Assembly (NCBI GenBank): GCA_019348095.1
Contig: JAHWKC010000008.1
Location: forward strand, 1-18,380
DNA length: 18,380 nucleotides
From: Pseudomonadota bacterium
Lineage (GTDB): Bacteria; Pseudomonadota; Gammaproteobacteria; Xanthomonadales; Xanthomonadaceae
Reading direction: 5' to 3'
Of this stretch, positions 7,598 through 15,055 are shown piece by piece; the first letter of the stretch is position 1, and each line of letters opens with the position of its first letter. The notes under the pieces are model-generated. The model did not search any database, was not told the origin of the DNA, and saw nothing but the letters and a program-made list of their open reading frames with translations. The position numbers and the translations under genes were made by a program.

Positions 7598-8206
7598 TCA
7601 GAACAGCGCCAGATAAGCGAAGACCAAAGCTGCGATCGATGCGGCCGAGGCCACCAGTACCACCACCCCATCGCGCACCATCAGCCCGAGCCCCAGCAGC
7701 CCGATCGCCGCGAACGGCGCGCTGCTGGCAAAGGGCATCAGCTCCAGCGGCGGCACGGTGGCCGCCAGCAGGATGCACAGCAGTGCGGCGATGTGGATGA
7801 ATGGCTCCCGCGCCGCCCAGCGCACCCGCGGGTGCACGCGCTTGTCCACCCAGCGCGCGGCCGGTAGCACGTGGTTCATCGCCTTCTCGACCCGCTCGCC
7901 ACTGGTTGAGCGCTGGTGCAGGAAGGCCGGCAGCCAGAAGTGCCGGCGGCCAAACAGCAGTTGCAATGCACTCAGCACCACGATCAGCGCCAGCGAGGTC
8001 GGCAGGCCCGGGATCGCGCCGATGGGCGAGATCTCGATGATCGCCGGCACCAGCAGGAACGGGCCGAACCCGCGCTCGCCGAGCGCATGTTGGATGTCCT
8101 GCACCGACACTCGCGCTTGCGCCTGGCCCAGCTCGACCAGGCCCTTGACGACCCGGGTCAACCCGTTTTCATCGTCCTCGCGTGGGCCGTCGCCGGCTTC
8201 AGCCAT
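7598..8206 (-). CDS. exoD: Exopolysaccharide synthesis ExoD family membrane protein
   Basis: 202 residues, normal for the family. Named for a Rhizobium gene affecting exopolysaccharide and alkali tolerance; its molecular activity is unknown. Recognised by GFGPFLLVPAIIEISP, then IPGLPTSLALIVVLSALQLL and FGRRHFWLP at about 46-92, and the late VRDG (177-180). Hydrophobic segments lie at about 48-65, 66-85, 135-155, 158-176 and 180-200. The first 40 residues are acidic and cytoplasmic-looking. ATG at 8206 is preceded by GAGG about ten bases upstream; the longer upstream frame has no similarity. Divergent from the DUF2254 gene. Confidence 0.9.
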   Translation of the reverse strand: MAEAGDGPREDDENGLTRVVKGLVELGQAQARVSVQDIQHALGERGFGPFLLVPAIIEISPIGAIPGLPTSLALIVVLSALQLLFGRRHFWLPAFLHQRSTSGERVEKAMNHVLPAARWVDKRVHPRVRWAAREPFIHIAALLCILLAATVPPLELMPFASSAPFAAIGLLGLGLMVRDGVVVLVASAASIAALVFAYLALF

Positions 8207-8480
8207 CGTGTCGTCTGCCTCGGATTGAACGTTGCGGTCGGTCCCGATCGGGTCCGCAGGCAACACAATGAACGGGGGAGCCTCCCGCGCGCGTGAAAGC
8301 ACAGGCCCGTTTCCGCGGCCACAGCACACGCACGGATTTGCGCCGTACGCCCTGACAAGGTGAATGCACGGCGCCGCGACGGCGTGTGCGGTCGAATGCA
8401 GGCCTGCCGGAAGTCTTCGCGCAACAGGGGACTACATGCAAGCCACGGTCGAAGCGCCCGCTCCACGAGGGTTTTCCTGA

Positions 8481-9767
8481 ATGACCACCAGACTGCAATG
8501 GCTGTCGCTGCAGATCGTGCGGCGGCTCTGGTTCCGCGCCACCGCGTTCTCGGTCATGGCGGTGGTGACAGCGCTGCTGGCGGCGTTCGTGACGCCCTAC
8601 ATCCCGGCCGATATTCCCGCCAAGATCGGCTCCGATGCGGTTGACGCACTGCTGGGCATCATCGCCGCCAGCATGTTGTCGGTGACGATCTTCTCGCTGA
8701 GCACCCTGGTGTCGGCGTACGCCTCGGCCACCAGCCACGCCACCCCCCGCGCGACCCGGCTGCTGAGCGAGGACAACACCGCGCAGAACGCATTGGCCAC
8801 CTTCGTCGGCTCGTTCCTGTTCAGCCTGGTCGGGATCATCGCCCTGCAGACCGGCCTCTACGGCGAACGCGGACGGGTGGTGCTCTACGTGGTCACGCTG
8901 GTGGTGATCGCGCTGATCGTGGCCACGCTGCTGCGCTGGATCGACCACGTTTCCAAGCTCGGCCGCGTCGGTGAGACCACCCAGCGGGTCGAGAAAGCGG
9001 CGGCACGCGCGCTACGCCATCGGCACCAGCGGCCATACCTGGGCGGGCAGCCGCTCACCGATCCGCGCAGCCGCCCGGACGACGCGCTCGCCATCTGCGC
9101 GGACCGCTACGGCTACGTCGCGCACATCGACATGTCCGCCCTGCACGAGATCGCCGGCGACGGCCCGGCGCGCATCTTCGTCGATGCTCTACCGGGGAGC
9201 TATGTCGACACCTCGCGCGCACTGGCCTGGCTGGACGGCCGGCATACCCCGGAGGCGGTCGCAGCCGTCCGCGAGGCCTTCACCGTGGGAGAGGTGCGCT
9301 CGTTCGACCAGGACCCGCGGTTCGGCGCCGCGGTGCTGGCCGAAATCGCCTCGCATGCGCTGTCGCCCTCGCTCAACGACGCCGGCACCGCGATCGACGT
9401 GCTGGGGCGCGCCACGCGGCTGCTGGCGATCTGGGCGGAGCCGCCACCGCAGGACGCCGGCGACATCCGCTATCCGCGCATCCACGTCCCGCCGATCCTG
9501 CTGGCGGACCTGTTCGACGACGTCTTCACCCCGATCGCCCGCGATGGCGCCGGGAGCGTGGAGGTCGGCATCCGCCTGCAGAAGATGTTACGCGTGCTGG
9601 CGGGCCTCGGCCCGAACTACCGCGCGGCGGCACGACACCACTCGACGCTGGCCCTGGCGCGCGCCGAAGCGGCACTGAGCCTGGAGGACGACCGCCGACG
9701 CGTGCGCGAGGCCGCCGACCAGGTCCAGGCGGAACCCCTCGGCCCCACCCGCGCCGGTCTGTCGTAG
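8481..9767 (+). CDS. DUF2254 family membrane protein
   Basis: 428 residues, full length for the family. Four N-terminal membrane helices at about 18-40, 55-80, 104-125 and 133-155, then a soluble region to the end. Recognisable stretches are DALLGIIAASMLSVTIFSLS near 55-73, LVSAYASATSHATPRATRLL (76-95), and in the soluble part VDTSRALAWLDGR, DPRFGAAVLAEIASHALSPS and LNDAGTAIDVL. No enzyme motif is seen and no function is known for the family. GAGG stands ten bases before the ATG. The gene converges on the RIO kinase gene with a 142-bp gap in which I see no strong terminator. Confidence 0.92.
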   Translation: MTTRLQWLSLQIVRRLWFRATAFSVMAVVTALLAAFVTPYIPADIPAKIGSDAVDALLGIIAASMLSVTIFSLSTLVSAYASATSHATPRATRLLSEDNTAQNALATFVGSFLFSLVGIIALQTGLYGERGRVVLYVVTLVVIALIVATLLRWIDHVSKLGRVGETTQRVEKAAARALRHRHQRPYLGGQPLTDPRSRPDDALAICADRYGYVAHIDMSALHEIAGDGPARIFVDALPGSYVDTSRALAWLDGRHTPEAVAAVREAFTVGEVRSFDQDPRFGAAVLAEIASHALSPSLNDAGTAIDVLGRATRLLAIWAEPPPQDAGDIRYPRIHVPPILLADLFDDVFTPIARDGAGSVEVGIRLQKMLRVLAGLGPNYRAAARHHSTLALARAEAALSLEDDRRRVREAADQVQAEPLGPTRAGLS

Positions 9768-9909
9768 GCCGGGCGACAAGCACCGCAGAACGCGAATCAA
9801 CACCTTCGGATCGAATCCGGACATCGGCTGCGAATCGACTGGCGCGCCGAAGCGACTATGTAGGCCGCGTGCGCGGGAACGGTCGCAGCAGCAGCCCCGG
9901 GCATCGCCA

Positions 9910-10764
9910 TCAATCCCGCTCGTCGGCTTCCTCGCGTCCCTGCTGGCGGATGATGGCTTCCTCGCGCGCGTCGCGGATCGACCACTCCACCGCCTTGACG
10001 TCGGCGCGGCGCTCATCGAACACGAACCGTCCGGTCAAGGCCGTGTCCGGCTGCAGCTCGCCCTTCTCGTAGAGCGCCCACATCTCCTCGCCGAAGTGGG
10101 TGGTGCCGAGTTCCGGCGCGAAGCGGGCGAGGCTGTCGCGCAGGTTGTGCACGTCGCGCAGCAGCATCGCGCGCGCGGCGTTGTTGCCCGCGGCGCTGAC
10201 CACCTGCGGGAAATCGATGATCACCGGGCCGTCCGGCGCAACCAGCACGTTGTATTCCGACAGGTCGCCATGGATCAGCCCCAGGCACAGCATCCGCACC
10301 ACGTCGCGCACCAGCCGCTCATGGAACGAGCGCGCCAGCTCCGGGGTGAGGTCCACCTCGGCCAGCCGCGCGGCGTTGCCATCGGCATCGGTGACCAGGT
10401 CCATCAGCAGCACGCCGTGGAAGTAGCCATGCGGCCGCGGCACGCAGACACCGGCGTCTGACAGCTGGTAGAGCGCGTCGACCTCGGTGTTCTTCCAGGC
10501 GGTTTCCTGCTCGCGGCGGCCGAACTTGCTGGCCTTGCCGATCGCGCGCGCCTGGCGGCTGCCGCGCACCTTGCGGCCCTCCTGGTACTGCACCCGCGCT
10601 TGGAAGCTGCGCTGCCCCATGTCCTTGTAGACCTTGGCGCACAACACCTCCTCGCCGCGGCGCACCACGTAGACCGATGCCTCCTTGCCGCTCTTGAGCG
10701 GCCGCATGACCTCGTCGATCACGCCGTCCTCGACCAGCGGTTGCAGGTCCCTGGGGGTTTTCAT
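9910..10764 (-). CDS. RIO-type serine/threonine protein kinase
   Basis: 284 residues, the size of bacterial RIO kinases, which resemble RIO1 but whose targets are mostly unknown. Kinase signs: SGKEASVYV (25-33) in place of the glycine-rich loop, the ATP-anchoring Lys44 in CAKVYK, the catalytic loop IHGDLSEYNVL with Asp167 and Asn172, and the metal-binding Asp184 in VIIDFPQ. The inserted basic region 61-85 (GRKVRGSRQARAIGKASKFG) is typical of RIO1-like members. The C-terminal 30 residues are charged. ATG at 10764 gives the expected start close to the domain; no clear ribosome site. It lies downstream of a diguanylate cyclase on the same strand. Confidence 0.92.
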   Translation of the reverse strand: MKTPRDLQPLVEDGVIDEVMRPLKSGKEASVYVVRRGEEVLCAKVYKDMGQRSFQARVQYQEGRKVRGSRQARAIGKASKFGRREQETAWKNTEVDALYQLSDAGVCVPRPHGYFHGVLLMDLVTDADGNAARLAEVDLTPELARSFHERLVRDVVRMLCLGLIHGDLSEYNVLVAPDGPVIIDFPQVVSAAGNNAARAMLLRDVHNLRDSLARFAPELGTTHFGEEMWALYEKGELQPDTALTGRFVFDERRADVKAVEWSIRDAREEAIIRQQGREEADERD

Positions 10765-10801
10765 CGATTCAACGGCACCGGCAGCGAAAGCTCATCGCGC
10801 C

Positions 10802-10829
10802 ATTATGGGCCATGCGCCGCGACATGCAC
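10802..10829 (-). promoter_or_regulatory. Possible promoter of the RIO kinase gene
   Basis: Read on the minus strand, CATAAT (10807-10802) matches the -10 consensus at five of six positions and lies 38 bases before the start codon. The -35 at the right distance is poor. Suggests the kinase gene can be transcribed apart from the upstream cyclase. Confidence 0.3.
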
Positions 10830-10883
10830 CCGAGGGCGCGCACCCGGCCGTTGCGCCAGCGACGTGGGATTCCGGGCTAATGG

Positions 10884-12098
10884 CTATTGCCGCACCACCC
10901 GGTTGCGCCCCGCCCGCTTGGCCGCGTACATGGCGCGGTCGGCACGCGCCACCGTTTCGGTCACCGTCTCACCCGGGCGATGTTCGGTCACCCCGGCCGA
11001 GAAGGTCAGCGGCACGGCTTGGTCCAGCGGCAGCACGCGGATGGTTGCGAGCAGGCGCTCGACACTTGCCTGCGCCTCCGGCGCCCGGGTATCGGGCAGC
11101 AACAGCAGGAACTCCTCGCCACCCCAGCGCGCGATGGCGTCGCCCGAGCGCAGCGTCGCCTCGGCCTCACGCGCGAATGTGCGCAGCACCTCATCGCCGC
11201 CGCCATGGCCGTGCCGGTCATTGACACACTTGAAGTGGTCGAGATCGATCAGCGCGATGCTGAACGGGTGACCGCTGCGCTGGAAACGGCTCTGCTCCTG
11301 CGCCAGACGCTCCTGCATGTGCCGGCGGTTGGCCAGCGCGGTCAGCTCGTCGTGGGTCGCGAGCCGCTGCACCTCGGCGAGGGCGGCAGTCAGCCGGGTG
11401 CGCTGCGAACGCAGCCGGGTGCGCAGCGATGACAGCCGCGCCGCCACCAGGGAGATCGCCGGCAGCAGGATCATGATCATCATCACGTTGGTCAGGTCGA
11501 TCCGCAGCTCGGCGTGGTCGAGCGCCCAGGTGCCGGAGCCCGGCCGTGCCGCGTGCAGCGCGGCCGCCACAGCGATAAGGCTGGTCAGGGCGAATACCGT
11601 CAGCCAGAGGATCCGGCGCCAGCTCAGCGAGAACGCCCCGAAGGTGAAGATCAGCAGCAGCGGCAGCAGCGTCACGCTGCGCGCCGGCCCGCAGATCACG
11701 TAGCCCCACTCCACCGCTACCACGCCCAGCACGATCTGTGCGGCGGTCAGGCCCGGATCGGCCAGGTGTTCGCTCCATCCGCTGCGCAAGGCGATGTAGA
11801 CCACCAGCTGCGCGACCACCAGGAAGCCGCACCAGGCGATGAAGCTGGCCGGGTAGACCCAACCCTGGCGAGAGCCGACCCACAACACCGCGGCGCTGCC
11901 GAGGTACACCAGCACCGATATCAGCCACTGGGCGATGCGGATCCGGCGCCGCGGATCGTGGCTCAGCACGGCATCGGCCAAGCGACGGACGCCGGCGCAG
12001 CGCAGCGCCACCGCTGCGGCCCCGGGATCGGTGTCGCCCTCTGGCAGCTCGACCACATCACCCCCGGCCGCACCGCGCCGCGGCGGCAGCGGCATCAT
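10884..12098 (-). CDS. Diguanylate cyclase with six-helix membrane sensor domain (GGDEF)
   Basis: 404 residues from the chosen ATG. The enzyme would make cyclic di-GMP from two GTP at the inner membrane. After a polar leader of about 50 residues, hydrophobic segments lie at about 54-74, 82-104, 117-135, 140-157, 162-182 and 202-220; then a short coiled linker and the GGDEF domain (about 244-401). It keeps HDELTALANRR, LIDLDHFKCVND (Asp285), the active GGEEF at 326-330 and an RSGD inhibitory site five residues before it (317-320), so it looks catalytic and product-inhibited. In-frame ATGs at 12170 and 12386 exist; the codons before 12098 are unlike the gene's usual ones and 12386 would run through a GTAG palindrome, so I prefer 12098 (paired ATG ATG after TTGGGAAAC). 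No known ligand for the sensor part. Confidence 0.9.
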   Translation of the reverse strand: MMPLPPRRGAAGGDVVELPEGDTDPGAAAVALRCAGVRRLADAVLSHDPRRRIRIAQWLISVLVYLGSAAVLWVGSRQGWVYPASFIAWCGFLVVAQLVVYIALRSGWSEHLADPGLTAAQIVLGVVAVEWGYVICGPARSVTLLPLLLIFTFGAFSLSWRRILWLTVFALTSLIAVAAALHAARPGSGTWALDHAELRIDLTNVMMIMILLPAISLVAARLSSLRTRLRSQRTRLTAALAEVQRLATHDELTALANRRHMQERLAQEQSRFQRSGHPFSIALIDLDHFKCVNDRHGHGGGDEVLRTFAREAEATLRSGDAIARWGGEEFLLLLPDTRAPEAQASVERLLATIRVLPLDQAVPLTFSAGVTEHRPGETVTETVARADRAMYAAKRAGRNRVVRQ

Positions 12099-12265
12099 GT
12101 TTCCCAATCTGCCTTCTTCATTCTGCGGCAGGACATGTCCGGTCACGGTTCGCGCGGCATTCGATTCCATACGCGCTGGTTGCCAGCTCGGATGCAGGTG
12201 GTCTGACCGCAGCCGGCCCGAGCGGTTCAGCGGCTGGGGCGCCGACAGGTGCCTGCCGGGCCATC

Positions 12266-12288
12266 GTAGCAGCGGCCCATGGCCGCGA
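12266..12288 (+). repeat. GTAG-headed palindrome (SMAG/REP-like)
   Basis: GTAG at 12266-12269 heads a stem CGGCC-CAT-GGCCG; the body agrees with the reverse copy at 12375-12399. Confidence 0.65.
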
Positions 12289-12374
12289 GCTCTTCGCTCA
12301 GGCCGCGGAACAGTCGGGGCCGATGCAGACCGAGCCCAGCGGCGCAATTGCCGTTCGCCGGCCGGGTCGGAAAG

Positions 12375-12440
12375 CATCGCGGCCATGGGCCGCTCCTACA
12401 GAGGCGAGGACGTGACCCGTAGAGCCGAGCTTGCTCGGCT
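12375..12440. repeat. Inverted pair of GTAG-headed palindromes (SMAG/REP-like)
   Basis: A left copy (12375-12399) on the minus strand with stem CGGCC-CAT-GGCCG ends in CTAC; a right copy has GTAG at 12419-12422 and stem AGCCGAGC-TT-GCTCGGCT (12423-12440). The two belong to different stem subfamilies, as at 16957-17103. Confidence 0.8.
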
Positions 12441-12477
12441 TGGTGCCGTGCAGCGGAGCCCGGCCGGACGCCACGCA

Positions 12478-12526
12478 GTGGTCGCGCGGTGGTCGCGCGG
12501 TGGTCGCGCGGTGGTCGCGCGGTGGT
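12478..12526 (+). repeat. 11-bp tandem repeat, four perfect copies plus a partial one
   Basis: GTGGTCGCGCG is repeated at 12478, 12489, 12500 and 12511, followed by GTGGT. It lies 70 bp before the glutaminase start. Eleven bases is not a multiple of three, so it is not a coding repeat; near one helical turn, it would present the same face of DNA. Confidence 0.95.
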
Positions 12527-12595
12527 TTGGCAAGTTTGGAGCTGTCCGCGTCCGTATGTCACTGTCGCCACTCCCCCGCTGTCCCGAACTCCGCC

Positions 12596-13504
12596 GTGGA
12601 CTACCAGCAGATCCTCGAACAGATCCATGCCGAGATCGTGCCCACGCTGCCGCAGGGGCGCATCGCCGACTACATTCCGCAGCTGGCGCATGTGAACCAG
12701 CGCAGCTTCGGCATGGCGGTCTGCGATACCCAGGGACGCTTCGCAAGCGTCGGCGATGCCGACGAGCGGTTTTCCATCCAGAGCATCTCCAAGGTATTCA
12801 CCCTGACCCTGGCGATGCAGCGCGAGGGCGAGCGGCTGTGGCAGCGCGTCGGCCGCGAGCCATCGGGCACCTCGTTCAACTCGCTGGTGCAGCTGGAATT
12901 CGAGCTCGGCATCCCGCGCAATCCCTTCATCAACGCCGGTGCGCTGGTGGTGACCGACGTCGTGCTCTCGCACCTGGGCGACGCCAAGGCCGCGCTGCGC
13001 GAGTTCGCACGCCGGCTCAGCGGGGCCGCGGACGTGGACTACGACTATTCGGTGGCGGCTTCGGAGGCCCGGCTCGGCTACCGCAATTCCGCGCTGGCGA
13101 ACTTCCTCAAGAGTTTCGGCAACCTGGAGAACCATCCCGAAGCCGTGCTGGATGCCTATTTCCACCACTGCGCACTGGCGATGAGTTGCGGCGAGTTGTC
13201 GCGCGCCTTCATGTACCTGGCGCGGCACGGCAGCAACTCCGACGGTGCGGTGATCACGCCGGGCCAGACCAAATACATCAACTCGCTGATGCTGACCTGC
13301 GGCACCTACGATGCGGTGGGTGACTTCGCCTATCGGGTCGGCCTGCCCGGCAAGAGCGGCGTCGGCGGTGGCATCGTCGCGGTCATGCCCGGCATGTTCA
13401 GCGTGTGCGTCTGGGCACCGGGGCTCAACGCCAGTGGCAATTCGCTGGCCGGCACCCGTGCGCTGGAACGGTTCGCCACGCTGACCGGGCAGTCGATCTT
13501 CTGA
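12596..13504 (+). CDS. glsB: Glutaminase (serine-dependent beta-lactamase-like family)
   Basis: 302 residues, the usual length. Hydrolyses glutamine to glutamate and ammonia in the cytoplasm. Family motifs: ADYIPQLAHV (24-33), FSIQSISKVF with the catalytic pair Ser63 and Lys66, NPFINAGALV (109-118), DYSVAASEARLGYRNSALA (150-168) and SGVGGGIVAVMPG (254-266). The start is a GTG: MDYQQILEQI fits the family start, while upstream there is no in-frame start close by and the frame runs into the 11-bp repeats. The ribosome site is poor. Nearest relative by eye is E. coli YneH. Confidence 0.95.
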   Translation: MDYQQILEQIHAEIVPTLPQGRIADYIPQLAHVNQRSFGMAVCDTQGRFASVGDADERFSIQSISKVFTLTLAMQREGERLWQRVGREPSGTSFNSLVQLEFELGIPRNPFINAGALVVTDVVLSHLGDAKAALREFARRLSGAADVDYDYSVAASEARLGYRNSALANFLKSFGNLENHPEAVLDAYFHHCALAMSCGELSRAFMYLARHGSNSDGAVITPGQTKYINSLMLTCGTYDAVGDFAYRVGLPGKSGVGGGIVAVMPGMFSVCVWAPGLNASGNSLAGTRALERFATLTGQSIF

Positions 13505-13611
13505 ATCGGCTGGAGGTCGCGATGCTGAAGCTCCGCCAACGAAACGCCGGCTCGGGTGCCTGAACGCGCGCGGGTTGACCGTGCTGTCACGCCGCCGGTA
13601 GTAGATTCGCG

Positions 13612-13699
13612 TCGTCGGAGCAACAAGCTAGCGGGCTGAGGTCCGAGGCGAACCGCTCCGACACGGAAGGCTCAGCCGGCGAAGCGCTTCATTTTCGCC
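13612..13699 (+). ncRNA. Candidate structured RNA with pseudoknot-like interleaved stems
   Basis: GTCGGAGC (13614-13621) pairs perfectly with GCTCCGAC (13655-13662). GGCTGAG (13634-13640), inside that loop, pairs perfectly with CTCAGCC (13671-13677), downstream of it, so the stems cross as in an H-type pseudoknot. A third stem GGCGAA / TTCGCC (13678-13683 with 13694-13699) follows at once. A TTGACC box at 13575-13580 could be the -35 of a promoter starting transcription near 13612, though no good -10 is seen. Strand is not certain. I match it to no known riboswitch. Confidence 0.25.
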
Positions 13700-13859
13700 A
13701 CTGGGCCTTCTCTGTTTTTGCGCGCCTGTCGCGGCGCTTGGCGCGTGTGATCTCGTTCCTGACGTTGTCCAGCATTACTCCCCGCATGTCTGATGTTGCT
13801 TCGGCACCTGGACCATCGGACTGCTGTTCGTGACCTTGCGCCGACATCGGTTTGCCCAT
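13689..13859 (-). CDS. Possible small basic protein (doubtful)
   Basis: A 56-codon frame beginning MGKPMSAQGHEQQSD and ending in a very basic AKRRDRRAKTEKAQWRK tail. It is distinct from the long antisense frame it belongs to in that it lies entirely outside the dehydrogenase gene. There is no ribosome site, and codons such as ACA, TCA, GGA and GTA are unlike the neighbouring genes. A second ATG at 13847 would give 52 residues. May be noise or a recently acquired peptide. Confidence 0.25.
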   Translation of the reverse strand: MGKPMSAQGHEQQSDGPGAEATSDMRGVMLDNVRNEITRAKRRDRRAKTEKAQWRK

Positions 13860-13892
13860 GATCGCGGCATCGCTGCAGCGGAGGACGCAAGC

Positions 13893-14789
13893 ATGAATTC
13901 CAGAACCGTCGTGATCACCGGTGCTTCCAGCGGCTTCGGCCGCGGCACTGCGCTGAGGCTCGCCGCGCAGGGCTACAACCTGGTGCTCTCCGCCCGCCGC
14001 GGCCACCTGCTGGAGCAACTGGCGCACGAGTGCGACAACGCCATCGCGGTCACCACCGATGTCGCCGACCCCCACGACGTCGACAAGCTGGCCAAGGCGG
14101 CGCTGGCGAAGTTCAACCGCATCGACGTGTGGATCAACAACGCCGGCGTGGCCGCGATCGGCCGCTTCGAGGACATTCCGCTGCGCGACCACCAGCGCGT
14201 ACTGCAGACCAACCTTGGCGGCACGATCAACGGCAGCCATGTCGCGATGCGGCACTTCCGGCGGATGCAGTCGGGCACGCTGATCAACATCGCCTCGATG
14301 CTCGGCCGCACGCCCTCCCCGTATTACGCGACTTACTGCGCGACCAAGTACGGCGTACTGGGATTGTCCGAATCGTTGCGCCAGGAGCTGCGTGCCAACG
14401 GCGCGCGCGACATCCAGGTCTGCACCATCCTGCCCATGGCGGCCGATACGCCGTTCTACGAACACGCCGCCAACTACACCGGACACAGCCTGCGGCCGTA
14501 TCCGATCACCGATGCCGAGCAGGTGATCGATGCCATCGTCGACACGGTGGAGATCCCGCGCGACGAGGTCACCGTCGGGCTGCCCGCCACCGCCGCGGTG
14601 CTGTCGGAGCGGCTGGCGCCGTGGCTTACCAGGAGCGTGACCGGGGTGATGGCGCACCAGTTGCAGATGCACGACGCGCCCGCCGCGTCGCACGCCAAAG
14701 GCAACCTGCATGCGCCACTGGAGATCGGCACCGGCGTGCACGGTGTGATCCGCACGCGGATGGCGGCCGAGCAACGCGCGCCGCAGTAA
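13893..14789 (+). CDS. Short-chain dehydrogenase/reductase (classical SDR)
   Basis: 298 residues. NAD(P)-dependent oxidoreductase of unknown substrate, cytoplasmic. The nucleotide-binding motif TGASSGFG is at 9-16, NNAG at 82-85, catalytic Ser135 in INIASMLG, and Tyr148-x3-Lys152 in YCATK. After the core (about 1-230) there is a 65-residue extension with LSERLAPWLTRSVTGVMAHQ, amphipathic and found in SDRs that associate loosely with membrane; the Arg35-Arg36 after the second strand (LSARRGH) suggests NADP preference. GGAGG lies eight bases before the ATG. Downstream lies a separate diguanylate cyclase gene. Confidence 0.92.
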   Translation: MNSRTVVITGASSGFGRGTALRLAAQGYNLVLSARRGHLLEQLAHECDNAIAVTTDVADPHDVDKLAKAALAKFNRIDVWINNAGVAAIGRFEDIPLRDHQRVLQTNLGGTINGSHVAMRHFRRMQSGTLINIASMLGRTPSPYYATYCATKYGVLGLSESLRQELRANGARDIQVCTILPMAADTPFYEHAANYTGHSLRPYPITDAEQVIDAIVDTVEIPRDEVTVGLPATAAVLSERLAPWLTRSVTGVMAHQLQMHDAPAASHAKGNLHAPLEIGTGVHGVIRTRMAAEQRAPQ

Positions 14790-15055
14790 GGCGTTCGGCG
14801 CTCCTGTGCAAGAGCCGGGTCGGGCGAGTTTGCCCGGAGCGCGGCAATTCACCGGCGCCCCGTTTCGGCACCCGCGATGCAACCGTCGGGCAGGCCTCCA
14901 TCACCAGGTGCCGATCACAAAGCGAGACCCTGGTCGCGGCATGGTTCTTGCAACCACGGGACAATCGCCATGACAGCCCGCAGTGTCCGCGGGTCGCCAT
15001 GTCCGCACCACGCCCGTTCCCCCCGCGTTTGCTGCCATCGCCAGAGCCCATCCGA

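Larger units (their letters stand above)
12099..12595. other. Repeat-filled intergenic region between cyclase and glutaminase genes
   Basis: About 500 bp with no convincing gene. It holds three GTAG palindromes (12266-12288, 12375-12399, 12419-12440), then a four-copy 11-bp tandem repeat (12478-12526). Both divergent genes need promoters here; none is clear. Open frames crossing it are prolonged by the repeats. Confidence 0.6.
13505..13892. other. 388-bp gap between glutaminase and dehydrogenase genes, with a candidate structured RNA
   Basis: No plus-strand gene. It holds interleaved complementary segments (13614-13699), a T-run at about 13713-13718, a possible small minus-strand ORF (13689-13859), and the GGAGG ribosome site of the next gene. 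Base composition is less GC-biased than the genes around it. Confidence 0.5.

Noticed and set aside
5925..7778. 617-codon minus-strand frame opposite the envelope operon
   Set aside because: The plus-strand genes have ribosome sites, overlaps and recognised domains; the antisense product is an Arg/Ala/Ser mixture without motifs.
12099..12386. N-terminal extension of the first diguanylate cyclase to the ATG at 12386
   Set aside because: It would translate through a GTAG palindrome and uses codons unlike the gene; the membrane domain begins well after 12098.
12431..12595. 55-codon N-terminal extension of the glutaminase
   Set aside because: It runs through the 11-bp repeats and has no similarity to the family start, which fits the GTG at 12596.
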